A stretch of DNA of 24,496 nt, taken from contig DASVWG010000504.1 of NCBI GenBank assembly GCA_036389695.1, forward strand, positions 1-24,496, read 5' to 3'. Source of the DNA: JALZHR01 sp036389695. Its GTDB lineage: Bacteria; Acidobacteriota; Blastocatellia; Pyrinomonadales; Pyrinomonadaceae. Of this stretch, positions 7,983 through 15,582 are shown in pieces. Each line of letters starts with the position of its first letter. Position 1 is the stretch's first letter. The notes under the pieces were generated by a model. That model was not told the DNA's origin, ran no database searches, and worked only from the letters and a program-made list of their open reading frames with translations. Made by a program: the position numbers and the translations under genes.

Positions 7983-8123
7983 CTGATAACTGATAACTGA
8001 TAACTGATAACTAAAAATAGCTGTCAGCCATCAGCTTTCAGCTTTTAATTCTGAGTTATTAACTATCAGTTATCAGTTATCAGTTATCAACTATCAACTA
8101 TCAGTTATCAGTTATCAGTTATT
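7981..8123. repeat. Heptamer tandem-repeat arrays in inverted orientation between convergent genes
   Basis: The left array at 7981-8012 is four copies of CTGATAA. The right array at about 8054-8123 is the inverse unit (TTATCAG and variants such as TATCAAC) repeated roughly nine times. Between them, 8019-8046 holds a third set with a TCAGC core, also period 7. The arms can fold into a long hairpin. The plus-strand gene's TAA (7980-7982) touches the left array, and the minus-strand gene's TGA (8117-8115) lies inside the right array. It resembles the short tandemly repeated repetitive (STRR) heptamers described in cyanobacteria, and probably acts as a transcript end. Confidence 0.85.
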
Positions 8124-11054
8124 TTGCGTTTCTTCCTCAATCATTTTCGCCGTCCATTTGCTTTTCGGGTAACGGGTTTTCAAAGTCTTACCGATTTTTT
8201 CGCGCAGCTCTTCGTTGTTTCCGCAACTGTATTTCTTCCAGCCGTTGGCTTTATAGGTGATATACAACATTTCGGGAACTCGTTTGTCTGCCGGCGCGAG
8301 CTTCTGCCATTCCAGAACGGTTTCGCCCAAAAATTGCGGAGCGTCGCCGAGTTCTTTTAATTTGGCGCGTTCGGCTTGCGCGGCGTCGGTCTGGGCTTTG
8401 GCTAAAAACGCAGGGCGTTTGGGAAGCTGAAAGACCATTTCGCCGTCGTCGTTATATTCGGCATCATACGGCGCGCACCACCAATCGTCGGAGTCGAACT
8501 CGTCGGTTTCGTTGTCGGTCTTGCCCATTCCGCTTTCGATATGCGGCGTTAAAATCGGGTTTTTTAGAATTAAATACAGCGCGGCGCGTTTTCTTTCGAG
8601 GCGCGTCGGCGCAGTTTGATACGGCGTCCAGAACGCTTGTAACTCAGGCGCGAATCTGATGACTTCGGGCGCGATTTTTTGCGCGACAGGCTCATTATCG
8701 AGCAGAACGGCGCGCACCCAAATCGCCATCGCCAGACGTTTTTGCAGATAATCGGGCAGCGCGGGCGATTTTTCGGCTTCGAGCAGAACCGCAAGCGGAA
8801 AATGCTGATTGATGATTTCCACCGCGTCTTCGTCAAACATCGTGCGGTTTTGCCATTCCTTTTCTTCTTTCAGACGGTCTTCGACTTCCTGCTCGTATTG
8901 CTCGCGCGTCTGCTCGGTGTTGTATTTCGGGTCATACCACGATTTCTGCTCGGCGATAAACTGTTCAATCGTGCCGGTCGAGCCGTCAAAATCGAAGCCG
9001 AAAGGTTTTCTTTGGGCGAATTTCAAAAACTCTTCGAGCGTTTCCGCCAGCGACATTCGCTGCTGGAGAAACTGGTTGCGCGTCGAAACCGGCAAATCCA
9101 GAGTCGAATTCAGAACGTCATCGAGCAGGCGCCGGGCTTCGGCAAATTTTTTCTGCGCGATATAAATTCTCGCCGTGTGATACGCGACGGTCGGGTAGAC
9201 GGGCGCGTTGCGGTCGATTCGTCCGGCTTCTTCCAAAACTCGTTTTAAATCCGTCGAGCCTGTTTCCGCTTTGACGAGCGCGGTCATCAGCCACATATCG
9301 GATTTAGTCTGCCGCCAGCGCGCCAGCGCGTGCTCATAAGCCGCTTCGTCCTTGATTTGATACGCGAAAAGCCAGTCGGTTAAATCGTCCTGCCGCAAAA
9401 ATTCGGGAAGGAGCGCGATTGTGGTTTTTTCCGAGCCGTAGTAGCCGCCTTCGTAAGCGCGGTAAGTTTGATTGTTGGTTTTGTTGCGATAGCTTTCGCT
9501 GCGGGCTTCCTGAATTATTCCTTTTTCCTTTTCGGTCAGTTTTCTGTCGATTACGCGCTCGATTTCCGCGTAAATTTCTTCGTCCGATTGCGAGACGAGA
9601 AATTGGAAATAGCGAGAATTGTTTTCGGTCACGGCGATGGAAAAATTCAAAGCTTCGCCTTGTTGAATCTGTTCGTAAGTGATAGTTACGCCGTCGGAAA
9701 CGTTTGTTGAGACGTTCGACACAGTATTTCCCGTGTAAGTCGTGTTGCTCGTCGAAACGTTTGAATTCGTATTCATCAGCGTGCCGACGTTCGTATTGGC
9801 GCTGCGTCCGGCTTCCTGTTGTTTCAGCAATTCCTCTTTTTTCAGTTCTTCCTTGCGCCTGTCTTCTTCTTCCAGAACCTGTTTTTCAAATTTATCCAGC
9901 AGCCAGTGATAATCAATCACGTCCTGCCGGAAATTATCGCCGCCGCCCGCGACTGTGAGCTGGCGCGCCAGCTCGCCGACGCGCTCCTGCGGGTGCAGGC
10001 GATATTTGATTAAATTCAGAAGCTTCAGCGACGCGCCGTAAAACTTTCCGCCGCGCGCCGTCAGGCGATTCAGATGCTCTTCGGCGCGCGCGTAAATTTC
10101 TTTGGCGCTTGCCTGATTTTTCGTCAAATTCGCTTCGCGCACCAGTGTCCGCGCAATCAGATAATCAGCCGTTTCCGACCAGACCGAATCGGAATCGTCG
10201 GCGATGCGCGTCCAGATTTCGCGCGCCGAATCGTAATTCATCGAATAAAAATTGGCGGCGGCGATTTGATATTCGCGGTCTTTTTTCAGCCATTCGGGCG
10301 CTTCCAAATCCGTCTGTGCGGGAATCGCCTGACCGCTCGCGCAGTTTGTAAAAACTTCGTCCTGCGCTTTCACCCAAGTCTGCACGTTTTTATTTTCCGC
10401 GCCGTAGCTCGTAATCCGCTCGGAGAGCGTCTGCGCGGCGGTTTCAAACGCGGATTTCGTGCAGTTCGGAAAAAAATCATAGCCGCCGTATCCGCGCTCG
10501 GTGTAGATTGAAGGCGGTTTTTCTTCGTCTTTGACGACTTCCTTGCGTCTTTCAATCCACGCGTTAACCGCTTCCGAAATGTCGTCATCGTCAAAGCTTT
10601 TGTTATTAAATTCGGCGTTCCAGACGTCGATTAAGCCTTTCTGCTCGCCGGCTGAAAACGCGCCGCCGTTCAGATAACGATACGCGGCGAAAAGCACGAC
10701 GCGGCGATAAGTCGGCTTAACGATGCCGATTCTGCCCGCCGCAAAGTTTTCAAACGGCTCTTCCGGCGCGTGCTCGTAATCGAAAACCGGCGTGATATAA
10801 CTCGGACCGCAGGCGAGAGCCGGAGAAACGGTTTGAATCAGGATGGCGAAAAAAAGCAAAAGAGAAACCGCCGCCGATTTTCGCGGATAAGTCAGAACCG
10901 CCTGCGGTAGCGGGCGGTTGAACGCGGACAGTTTCAAGTTTCTGGTTCTAAATATCGAGTCAAACAATCGGTAAACTTGAAATCTGAAACTTGAAATTTG
11001 AAACTCTAATCTTAAACCGCCCGCTACGGCAGGCGGTTCTGACCTTTTTCTCAT
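8115..11054 (-). CDS. Large exported protein of unknown function, signal peptide interrupted by a palindromic element
   Basis: I choose ATG 11054 (979 residues) because it overlaps the upstream gene's stop as ATGA; an earlier ATG at 11210 lies inside that upstream gene. The N-terminus reads MRKRSEPPAVAGG and continues for about 50 residues encoded by a 153-base palindromic element (10891-11043). Only then comes a normal hydrophobic stretch (SAAVSLLLFFAILIQTVSPA) and mature CGPSYITP. Removing exactly 153 bases gives MRKSYPRKSAAVSLLLFF, a normal signal peptide. The mature protein is mostly helical, with TPR-like pairs near ANFYSMNYDSAREIWTRIAD and AEARRLLDDVLN, a charged coiled coil (EEEDRRKEELKKEELL) and an Asn/Thr-rich linker. 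No enzyme motif is recognised. It is probably periplasmic or envelope-attached, and cotranscribed with the DUF3142-like lipoprotein. Confidence 0.8.
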   Translation of the reverse strand: MRKRSEPPAVAGGLRLEFQISSFRFQVYRLFDSIFRTRNLKLSAFNRPLPQAVLTYPRKSAAVSLLLFFAILIQTVSPALACGPSYITPVFDYEHAPEEPFENFAAGRIGIVKPTYRRVVLFAAYRYLNGGAFSAGEQKGLIDVWNAEFNNKSFDDDDISEAVNAWIERRKEVVKDEEKPPSIYTERGYGGYDFFPNCTKSAFETAAQTLSERITSYGAENKNVQTWVKAQDEVFTNCASGQAIPAQTDLEAPEWLKKDREYQIAAANFYSMNYDSAREIWTRIADDSDSVWSETADYLIARTLVREANLTKNQASAKEIYARAEEHLNRLTARGGKFYGASLKLLNLIKYRLHPQERVGELARQLTVAGGGDNFRQDVIDYHWLLDKFEKQVLEEEDRRKEELKKEELLKQQEAGRSANTNVGTLMNTNSNVSTSNTTYTGNTVSNVSTNVSDGVTITYEQIQQGEALNFSIAVTENNSRYFQFLVSQSDEEIYAEIERVIDRKLTEKEKGIIQEARSESYRNKTNNQTYRAYEGGYYGSEKTTIALLPEFLRQDDLTDWLFAYQIKDEAAYEHALARWRQTKSDMWLMTALVKAETGSTDLKRVLEEAGRIDRNAPVYPTVAYHTARIYIAQKKFAEARRLLDDVLNSTLDLPVSTRNQFLQQRMSLAETLEEFLKFAQRKPFGFDFDGSTGTIEQFIAEQKSWYDPKYNTEQTREQYEQEVEDRLKEEKEWQNRTMFDEDAVEIINQHFPLAVLLEAEKSPALPDYLQKRLAMAIWVRAVLLDNEPVAQKIAPEVIRFAPELQAFWTPYQTAPTRLERKRAALYLILKNPILTPHIESGMGKTDNETDEFDSDDWWCAPYDAEYNDDGEMVFQLPKRPAFLAKAQTDAAQAERAKLKELGDAPQFLGETVLEWQKLAPADKRVPEMLYITYKANGWKKYSCGNNEELREKIGKTLKTRYPKSKWTAKMIEEETQNN
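10891..11043. repeat. REPIN-like palindromic element inserted in frame in a coding gene
   Basis: 29-base arms at 10891-10919 and 11015-11043 are inverted copies with one mismatch. Each arm is itself a small hairpin (AACCGCC/GGCGGTT closing a short loop), which is the layout of a REPIN: two REP units facing each other. The centre holds a period-7 array (CTTGAAA, TCTGAAA, CTTGAAA, TTTGAAA at 10976-11003) and a partly complementary left stretch. The total is 153 bases (51 codons), with no stop in the host reading frame. Confidence 0.85.
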
Positions 11055-11836
11055 CGTAAAACTCCTTCGGGCAGACGCTTTAAATCTTCCGCTTTCCAGC
11101 CGCGCGATTCGGAATTGAAAATGTAAAATCTGCGGTTCGATTTGAATTTCGCCTGCAAAGGCTCGTCCAGCGCGACGCCGTAGCTGCCCTTGCATAAAGG
11201 CTCGCGCCAATCGTTTTCCTTTGCCAGAAAATCGCGAATCGCGTGGTCGTCCGCGCCCATCCGAAACGCCATCGGCACGGCTTCGTCAATTGGCATCTCA
11301 TTCAGCCAGCGGTCGCCGACGCACCACGAAGCGAGCGCCGTAATGGTCAAAGGCGTATTTTCCGGCAAATTTTTGCGCAAATCTTCCGCCAGAGATTTAT
11401 AAAAATTTCTTTCCGACACTACCACGTCAAAATCAATCTGCACGGCTTTCACACCGGGCAATTCCAGAGTCCGTTTAATGAGCGAAATTATTTCAGTTTT
11501 TTGCTTATCGGAAAGCGCCGGTCGGCGAGATTTTTCCTTGTCGGTTTCGATGCGCGTGACGGCGATTAAATATGTGTCCGGCGCAAGCTCCAGAGGCTGG
11601 CGGCGCGGGCGAAAAACGATTTCGTCGCGTTCTAAAATCAGAGTCTGCGCCAGAAAAGCGACGCCGAATTTTCCGGTGTCGAGAAAGCGCAAATCCTCGC
11701 CGCGTTCCCACGCCCAGAGAATCACGGGCGGCATTTCATGATTGATTTTGATTTGATTCGATGATTTTACGACGCAGCCGCCAAAAAGCAACGCGCACAG
11801 CAAAATCGAGACGCCAAAGCTATTCTTCAAAAACAT
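11051..11836 (-). CDS. DUF3142-like lipoprotein
   Basis: From ATG 11836 the protein is 261 residues. A TTG at 11860 in the same frame would add eight residues and has a slightly better AAAGG upstream, so the start is uncertain. The N-terminus is a lipoprotein signal (SILLCALLFGGC), so the mature protein should be membrane-anchored. The stretch PPVILWAWERGEDLRFLDTG, followed by GVAFLAQTLIL, is what I associate with DUF3142 proteins. VKAVQIDFDVVVSERNFYKSL and LTITALASWC suggest a TIM-barrel, glycoside-hydrolase-like fold. The function is not known. It sits between a small membrane protein and the large exported protein, overlapping the latter by four bases. Confidence 0.75.
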   Translation of the reverse strand: MFLKNSFGVSILLCALLFGGCVVKSSNQIKINHEMPPVILWAWERGEDLRFLDTGKFGVAFLAQTLILERDEIVFRPRRQPLELAPDTYLIAVTRIETDKEKSRRPALSDKQKTEIISLIKRTLELPGVKAVQIDFDVVVSERNFYKSLAEDLRKNLPENTPLTITALASWCVGDRWLNEMPIDEAVPMAFRMGADDHAIRDFLAKENDWREPLCKGSYGVALDEPLQAKFKSNRRFYIFNSESRGWKAEDLKRLPEGVLR

Positions 11837-11887
11837 ACGGAATTTATCAGATAAGCTCAAACAGTTTGCGCCTTTATTTAACCAAAG

Positions 11888-12319
11888 TTATGGCAGATTC
11901 GCTTTATTTACCGCGCGGGCTTTGCCGAAATAATAACCCGAAGCGGCGGTGACGAAAATCGTCCAGACGATGAATAAAACAAATAATATTTCATAGCCCG
12001 CAATATGACGAGTTTCCGTCAGATAATAAAACATCGCCAGCCCGCTCGTTACCGAAACGATTAAATTAAACAAAAAAGAAATCGCCCACAGCCACGCGAC
12101 AAATCTTTTTGTTATCGCCGTCCAGATATATCCGAACAATAAAGCGAAGCCGATGACCGCCGGCAACGGAATCAGCAGATAGAGGGGATTTTCCTTTCCG
12201 CCTTCGGCAGCAAAAAAGAATAAAAAGAATGCGCCGTAAGCGCCGGGCAAAGCCAGCAGTAAGCTTCCGACGATAATCAAAATCAGCGGCAATAGTCTCG
12301 GTTGTGAATTGTCTTTCAT
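11888..12319 (-). CDS. Small four-helix integral membrane protein
   Basis: I choose ATG 12319 (MKDNSQPRLLPLILI, 143 residues) because AGAAGG lies at good spacing; the longer reading from 12370 has no such support. Four hydrophobic helices are visible: LLPLILIIVGSLLLALPGAY, YLLIPLPAVIGFALLFGYIW, FVAWLWAISFLFNLIVSVTS and ILFVLFIVWTIFVTAASGYY. No motif identifies a family. It is first of a probable three-gene minus-strand unit (51 bases before the DUF3142-like gene) and divergent from ETF-QO. Confidence 0.7.
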   Translation of the reverse strand: MKDNSQPRLLPLILIIVGSLLLALPGAYGAFFLFFFAAEGGKENPLYLLIPLPAVIGFALLFGYIWTAITKRFVAWLWAISFLFNLIVSVTSGLAMFYYLTETRHIAGYEILFVLFIVWTIFVTAASGYYFGKARAVNKANLP

Positions 12320-12399
12320 AAAATATAACCTTCTGTAGAATATTAACGAAAACCGGACGAATTTTTGCACAGTATTTCCGAAAAAACAAAAAAAATTGC

Positions 12400-12428
12400 T
12401 ATACTGAACAAAACTGAATGACCATTCA
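12400..12428 (+). promoter_or_regulatory. ETF-QO promoter with TetR-type operator-like palindrome
   Basis: A -10-like TATACT lies at 12400-12405, with only a weak -35 (TTTCCG, 12375-12380). Starting 9 bases after the -10 is a perfect interrupted palindrome, TGAATG-AC-CATTCA (12415-12428), over the expected transcription start, where a repressor would block RNA polymerase. TGAATG...CATTCA half-sites are typical of TetR-family regulators of fatty-acid degradation (for example FadR-type operators). The regulator is not in this window, so the assignment is inference. Confidence 0.55.
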
Positions 12429-12446
12429 TTTTAAAGAGGGCAAATA

Positions 12447-14159
12447 ATGATTGAACGTGAACAACTCCCGATGGATGTGGTTTTTGTCGGCGCGGGACCG
12501 GCAAACCTGGCGGCGGCTCTGCATCTGAAAAATTTAATTAAGCAACACGACGAAGAAATCGCGAGCGGAAAAAGCAGCGGCAAACCGCTCGGCGATTTGG
12601 AAATCGCGATTATCGAAAAAGGCTCGTTTGTCGGCGCGCACATTTTGTCGGGCGCGGTGCTCGACCCGCGCACCTTTCACGAATTGATGCCGGATTTTAT
12701 CGAGCAAGGCTGCCCGGTCGATACAAAAGTGAGCGACGACGCTTTCTGGTATCTGACCGAAAAAAGCAAAATCGCCGCGCCGATTACGCCGCCGCCTTTG
12801 AAAAATCACGGTTATTACATCGCATCTCTAAGCAAAATCTGCGAATGGATGGGCGAAAAATGCGAGGAAGCGGGCGTGAATATTTTTCCGGAATTTCCCG
12901 CATCCGAAGTTTTGTATGATGAAACGGACGCGGTTATCGGCGTGCGCACCGGCGACAAAGGCATCGGCAAGGACGGCAAGCCGAAAGCGAATTTCGAGCC
13001 GGGCGTCGACCTTTTAGCGAAGATTACCGTTTTGGGCGAAGGCTCGCGCGGTTCTTTAACCAAACAATTAACAACGCGTTTAGGCTTGAACAAAGGCAAA
13101 GAGCCGACGGTTTATTCGCTCGGCGTGAAAGAATTGTGGGAAGTTCCGGCGGGAAATTTTGAAACGGGGCGCATCATTCACACGCTCGGTTTTCCTTCGG
13201 ACACGAAAACCTACGGCGGCGGCTGGATTTACGGGATGAAAAATAACATTATCAGCATCGGCTACGTGACCGGGCTGGATTATCTCGACCCGCTGATTGA
13301 CCCGCACGCCGAATTTCAGAAATTCAAAACGCATCCGGAAGTCGCCGCAATTCTGGCGGGCGGAAAGATGATAAAATACGGCGCGAAAACTATCAACGCG
13401 GGCGGCTGGCACACGATGCCGCAGCTTTACGCGGACGGCGTTTTGCTGGTCGGCGACTGCGCTTCTTTCCTGAACGGTCAGCGCATCAAAGGCATCCACA
13501 CGGCGATGAAATCGGGAATGCTCGCGGCGGAAACGATTCTGGAAGCCCTCGTCAAAGACGATTATTCGTCGGCGACGCTCAATCATTACGAGCATAAAGT
13601 CAACGGTTCGTGGCTTTACGACGAGCTTCACGCCGTCCGCAATTTTCACGGCTCGTTTCAGAAAGGTCGCTGGTCGGCGCTCGTCAACAGCGGTTTGCAG
13701 TTTCTTTCGGGCGGTTTCGCGTGGGGCTTTATCGACCGCGAATCGCACAAAGCCGGGCATGAAAGAATGCAGAAGCTCGAAAATTACGATTATGAAGGCG
13801 ACAGTATCGCGCAGCGTTATCCCGATTTGAAATTCGATAAACAGTTGACTTTCGACAAACTGACGGACGTTTATCACGGCGCGGTCGCGCACGACGAAGA
13901 CCAGCCCGCGCATCTTCACGTTCTGGACACGGAAATCTGCGCCACGCGCTGCGCCGAAGAATACGGCAATCCGTGCCAGCGTTTCTGTCCGGCGGCGGTT
14001 TACGAAATGGAGCACAGCGACAAAACCGGCAGGCGCGAATTGAAAATCAATTTTTCAAACTGCGTCCACTGTAAAACGTGCGACATCTCCGACCCGTATC
14101 AAATCATCAACTGGGTCACGCCCGAAGGCGGCGGCGGTCCGGATTACAAGGGAATGTAA
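12447..14159 (+). CDS. Electron transfer flavoprotein:ubiquinone oxidoreductase
   Basis: 570 residues, the normal size for ETF-QO without a transit peptide. The FAD-binding loop VGAGPANLAA is at 14-23, and a second flavin-contact region VLLVGDCASFLNGQRIKGIH is in the middle. The C-terminal ferredoxin-like part carries the four [4Fe-4S] ligands C514 (RFCPAAVYE) and C539, C542, C545 (NCVHCKTCDISDP), ending NWVTPEGGGGPDYKGM, all closely matching the mitochondrial enzyme. It takes electrons from reduced ETF, loaded by acyl-CoA and amino-acid dehydrogenases, and passes them to membrane quinone. The start has AGAGGG at 8 bases. It is monocistronic; ETF subunit genes are not nearby. Expression is probably controlled at the palindrome at 12415-12428. 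Confidence 0.96.
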   Translation: MIEREQLPMDVVFVGAGPANLAAALHLKNLIKQHDEEIASGKSSGKPLGDLEIAIIEKGSFVGAHILSGAVLDPRTFHELMPDFIEQGCPVDTKVSDDAFWYLTEKSKIAAPITPPPLKNHGYYIASLSKICEWMGEKCEEAGVNIFPEFPASEVLYDETDAVIGVRTGDKGIGKDGKPKANFEPGVDLLAKITVLGEGSRGSLTKQLTTRLGLNKGKEPTVYSLGVKELWEVPAGNFETGRIIHTLGFPSDTKTYGGGWIYGMKNNIISIGYVTGLDYLDPLIDPHAEFQKFKTHPEVAAILAGGKMIKYGAKTINAGGWHTMPQLYADGVLLVGDCASFLNGQRIKGIHTAMKSGMLAAETILEALVKDDYSSATLNHYEHKVNGSWLYDELHAVRNFHGSFQKGRWSALVNSGLQFLSGGFAWGFIDRESHKAGHERMQKLENYDYEGDSIAQRYPDLKFDKQLTFDKLTDVYHGAVAHDEDQPAHLHVLDTEICATRCAEEYGNPCQRFCPAAVYEMEHSDKTGRRELKINFSNCVHCKTCDISDPYQIINWVTPEGGGGPDYKGM

Positions 14160-14164
14160 AATAA

Positions 14165-14263
14165 TGCAAAACGCAAAATGCAAAATGCAAAATATTAGGA
14201 TTTAAGATTCAAAATTAAATTTTTTCTTTCATTTTGCACTTTGCATTTTGCGTTTTGCATTTT
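14165..14263. repeat. Inverted heptamer arrays after ETF-QO
   Basis: 14165-14192 is four tandem heptamers (TGCAAAA, CGCAAAA, TGCAAAA, TGCAAAA). 14232-14263 is the inverse set (TTTTGCA, CTTTGCA, TTTTGCG, TTTTGCA). An AT-rich centre of about 40 bases separates them. The whole can fold into one long, A/T-rich hairpin starting five bases after the ETF-QO stop codon, and is probably the 3' end of that transcript. The same words recur at 19341-19427. Confidence 0.8.
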
Positions 14264-14363
14264 CGACGTTTTCGACGGGAATATAATTTGCTTTGACTTC
14301 GTTTACGTGTGGTTTTTGTAACGAAACATTACACAATTTTATTTATTAAAGGAGAAAAATATA

Positions 14364-14597
14364 ATGTCAATTCCTAACAGAGACGAAGTCGAAGGCAAAG
14401 TTGACCAGGTGAAGGGAAAAGTCAAAGGCACGGTCGGCAATCTCATCGGCGACAAGCAGATGGAAGTCGAGGGCGAAGCCGACGAAACGAGCGGCGAAAC
14501 GCAGGAAACATGGGGAAAAGTTAAACGCGGCGTCGGCGACGCGGTTGATGCGGTCGGCGATGCGATAAGTGATGCCGGAGACAGAATCAACCGGTAA
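14364..14597 (+). CDS. CsbD family stress-response protein
   Basis: A 77-residue hydrophilic protein of the usual CsbD size and style, with repeated amphipathic units rich in Gly, Lys and acidic residues (VEGKVDQVKGKVKGTVGNLI near 9-28, GKVKRGVGDAVDAVGDAISD towards the end). CsbD-like proteins are induced by general stress in many bacteria, and their molecular role is not established. The start has a strong AAAGGAG Shine-Dalgarno. A possible promoter, TTGACT (14293-14298) with a weak TTGTAA 17 bases later, lies upstream. A strong terminator follows, so this is a single-gene transcript. Confidence 0.88.
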   Translation: MSIPNRDEVEGKVDQVKGKVKGTVGNLIGDKQMEVEGEADETSGETQETWGKVKRGVGDAVDAVGDAISDAGDRINR

Positions 14598-14606
14598 TTT
14601 ACCAGA

Positions 14607-14650
14607 GCGAAAGATTTCGGTTTTCCCAAATTGCAATCTTTCGCTTTTTT
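14607..14650 (+). terminator. Intrinsic terminator of the CsbD-like gene
   Basis: GCGAAAGATT (14607-14616) pairs perfectly with AATCTTTCGC (14635-14644) around an 18-base loop, followed directly by TTTTTT. It separates the CsbD-like gene from gmk. Confidence 0.85.
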
Positions 14651-14699
14651 ATTTTAAACTCACACAATTTAATCCAAACGAAACAAAATCAAACGCTTT

Positions 14700-15314
14700 A
14701 TGAAGGGTAATCTGTTTATCATCACGTCGCCTTCGGGCGGCGGAAAAGGCACTTTGATTCGTGAAGTCTTGCGAAGTGTGCCGAAAGTCGGTTATTCTGT
14801 ATCTTTTACGACGCGTCGTCAGCGCGCCGAAGAGGAACACGGCAAACATTATTATTTCGTCAGCCGTGAAGAGTTTGAAAAAAAGGCTGCCGAAGGCGAA
14901 TTTCTGGAATGGGCAAGCGTTCACGGAAATTTTTACGGGACGTCGAAAGTGCAGGTCGAAAGCGAGCTGAATCTGGGGCGCGACATTATTCTGGAAATCG
15001 ACGTGCAGGGCGCGGAAATCGTGAAAAAAATCGCGCCGCAGGCGGTCGGAGTTTTTATTTTGCCGCCTTCGTTTGAAGTTTTGCGCGAGCGTCTGACGGC
15101 GCGGCAGACCGAATCCGCCGACGATGTGCAGATTCGCCTGCGTAACTCGCGGACGGAAGTCAGCCGCTGGAAAGAATTCGATTACGTCATCATCAACGAC
15201 GAAATCGGTCGCGCCTCGCAGGATTTGGCGGCGGTTTTTTTAGCCGAACGCTTAAAGCGCGGCAGGCAGTCGGAAAATATTGAAAAGATTATTAAAACTT
15301 TTGAAAATTTATAG
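14700..15314 (+). CDS. gmk: Guanylate kinase
   Basis: 204 residues, standard for bacterial guanylate kinase. The P-loop is SPSGGGKGT (10-18, Lys16). GMP-binding signatures follow: VSFTTRRQRAEEEHGKHYYF (about 34-53, with conserved Arg, Glu and Tyr), and EFLEWASVHGNFYGT near 66-80. DIILEIDVQGA at about 95-105 is the Walker-B-like strand, and RLRNSRTEV is in the lid/C-terminal region. It phosphorylates GMP to GDP with ATP, an essential step in guanine nucleotide supply. It sits 16 bases upstream of rpoZ, a widespread arrangement, so the two are probably cotranscribed. No clear Shine-Dalgarno precedes the chosen ATG. Confidence 0.96.
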   Translation: MKGNLFIITSPSGGGKGTLIREVLRSVPKVGYSVSFTTRRQRAEEEHGKHYYFVSREEFEKKAAEGEFLEWASVHGNFYGTSKVQVESELNLGRDIILEIDVQGAEIVKKIAPQAVGVFILPPSFEVLRERLTARQTESADDVQIRLRNSRTEVSRWKEFDYVIINDEIGRASQDLAAVFLAERLKRGRQSENIEKIIKTFENL

Positions 15315-15330
15315 ATAAAGATAAGGAATT

Positions 15331-15582
15331 ATGGCAGAAAATTTAGATAACAACGAAGAAAATATCGACACCGAAGAAACCACGGACGAAGCGAAAGTGA
15401 CGCCCGAAATCGACTCGAAATACCGCTTGATTTTGCTCGCGGCGCAGCGCAGCAAGCAATTGCAGAAAGGCGCGAACCCGCGCGTCAACGCCGACCCGCG
15501 CCGGACGAAATCGACCCGCATCGCGCTCGAAGAATTCAAACAGAAAAAAATTCATTTTGAATTCATCGACGAAGAAAAGTAG
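15331..15582 (+). CDS. rpoZ: RNA polymerase omega subunit
   Basis: An 83-residue protein with an acidic N-terminal tail and the omega signature IDSKYRLILLAAQRSKQLQK (about 28-47), followed by PRV and a basic stretch. Omega helps assemble and stabilise the beta-prime subunit and can take part in ppGpp binding. AAGGA precedes ATG at good spacing. Its position straight after gmk strongly supports the call. It is somewhat diverged at the C-terminus (KKIHFEFIDEEK). Its stop is followed immediately by a repeat array shared with the convergent yicC-like gene. Confidence 0.93.
   Translation: MAENLDNNEENIDTEETTDEAKVTPEIDSKYRLILLAAQRSKQLQKGANPRVNADPRRTKSTRIALEEFKQKKIHFEFIDEEK

Noticed and set aside
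7981..8123. CRISPR array
   Set aside because: The repeats are contiguous 7-base units without spacers, and no cas gene is present.
11055..11210. Longer start for the large exported protein at 11210
   Set aside because: It lies inside the DUF3142-like gene in another frame and adds Arg-rich junk; ATG 11054 fits ATGA coupling.
13080..14015. 311-residue minus-strand frame
   Set aside because: Antisense to the ETF-QO gene, which is certain; the translation has no recognisable motif.
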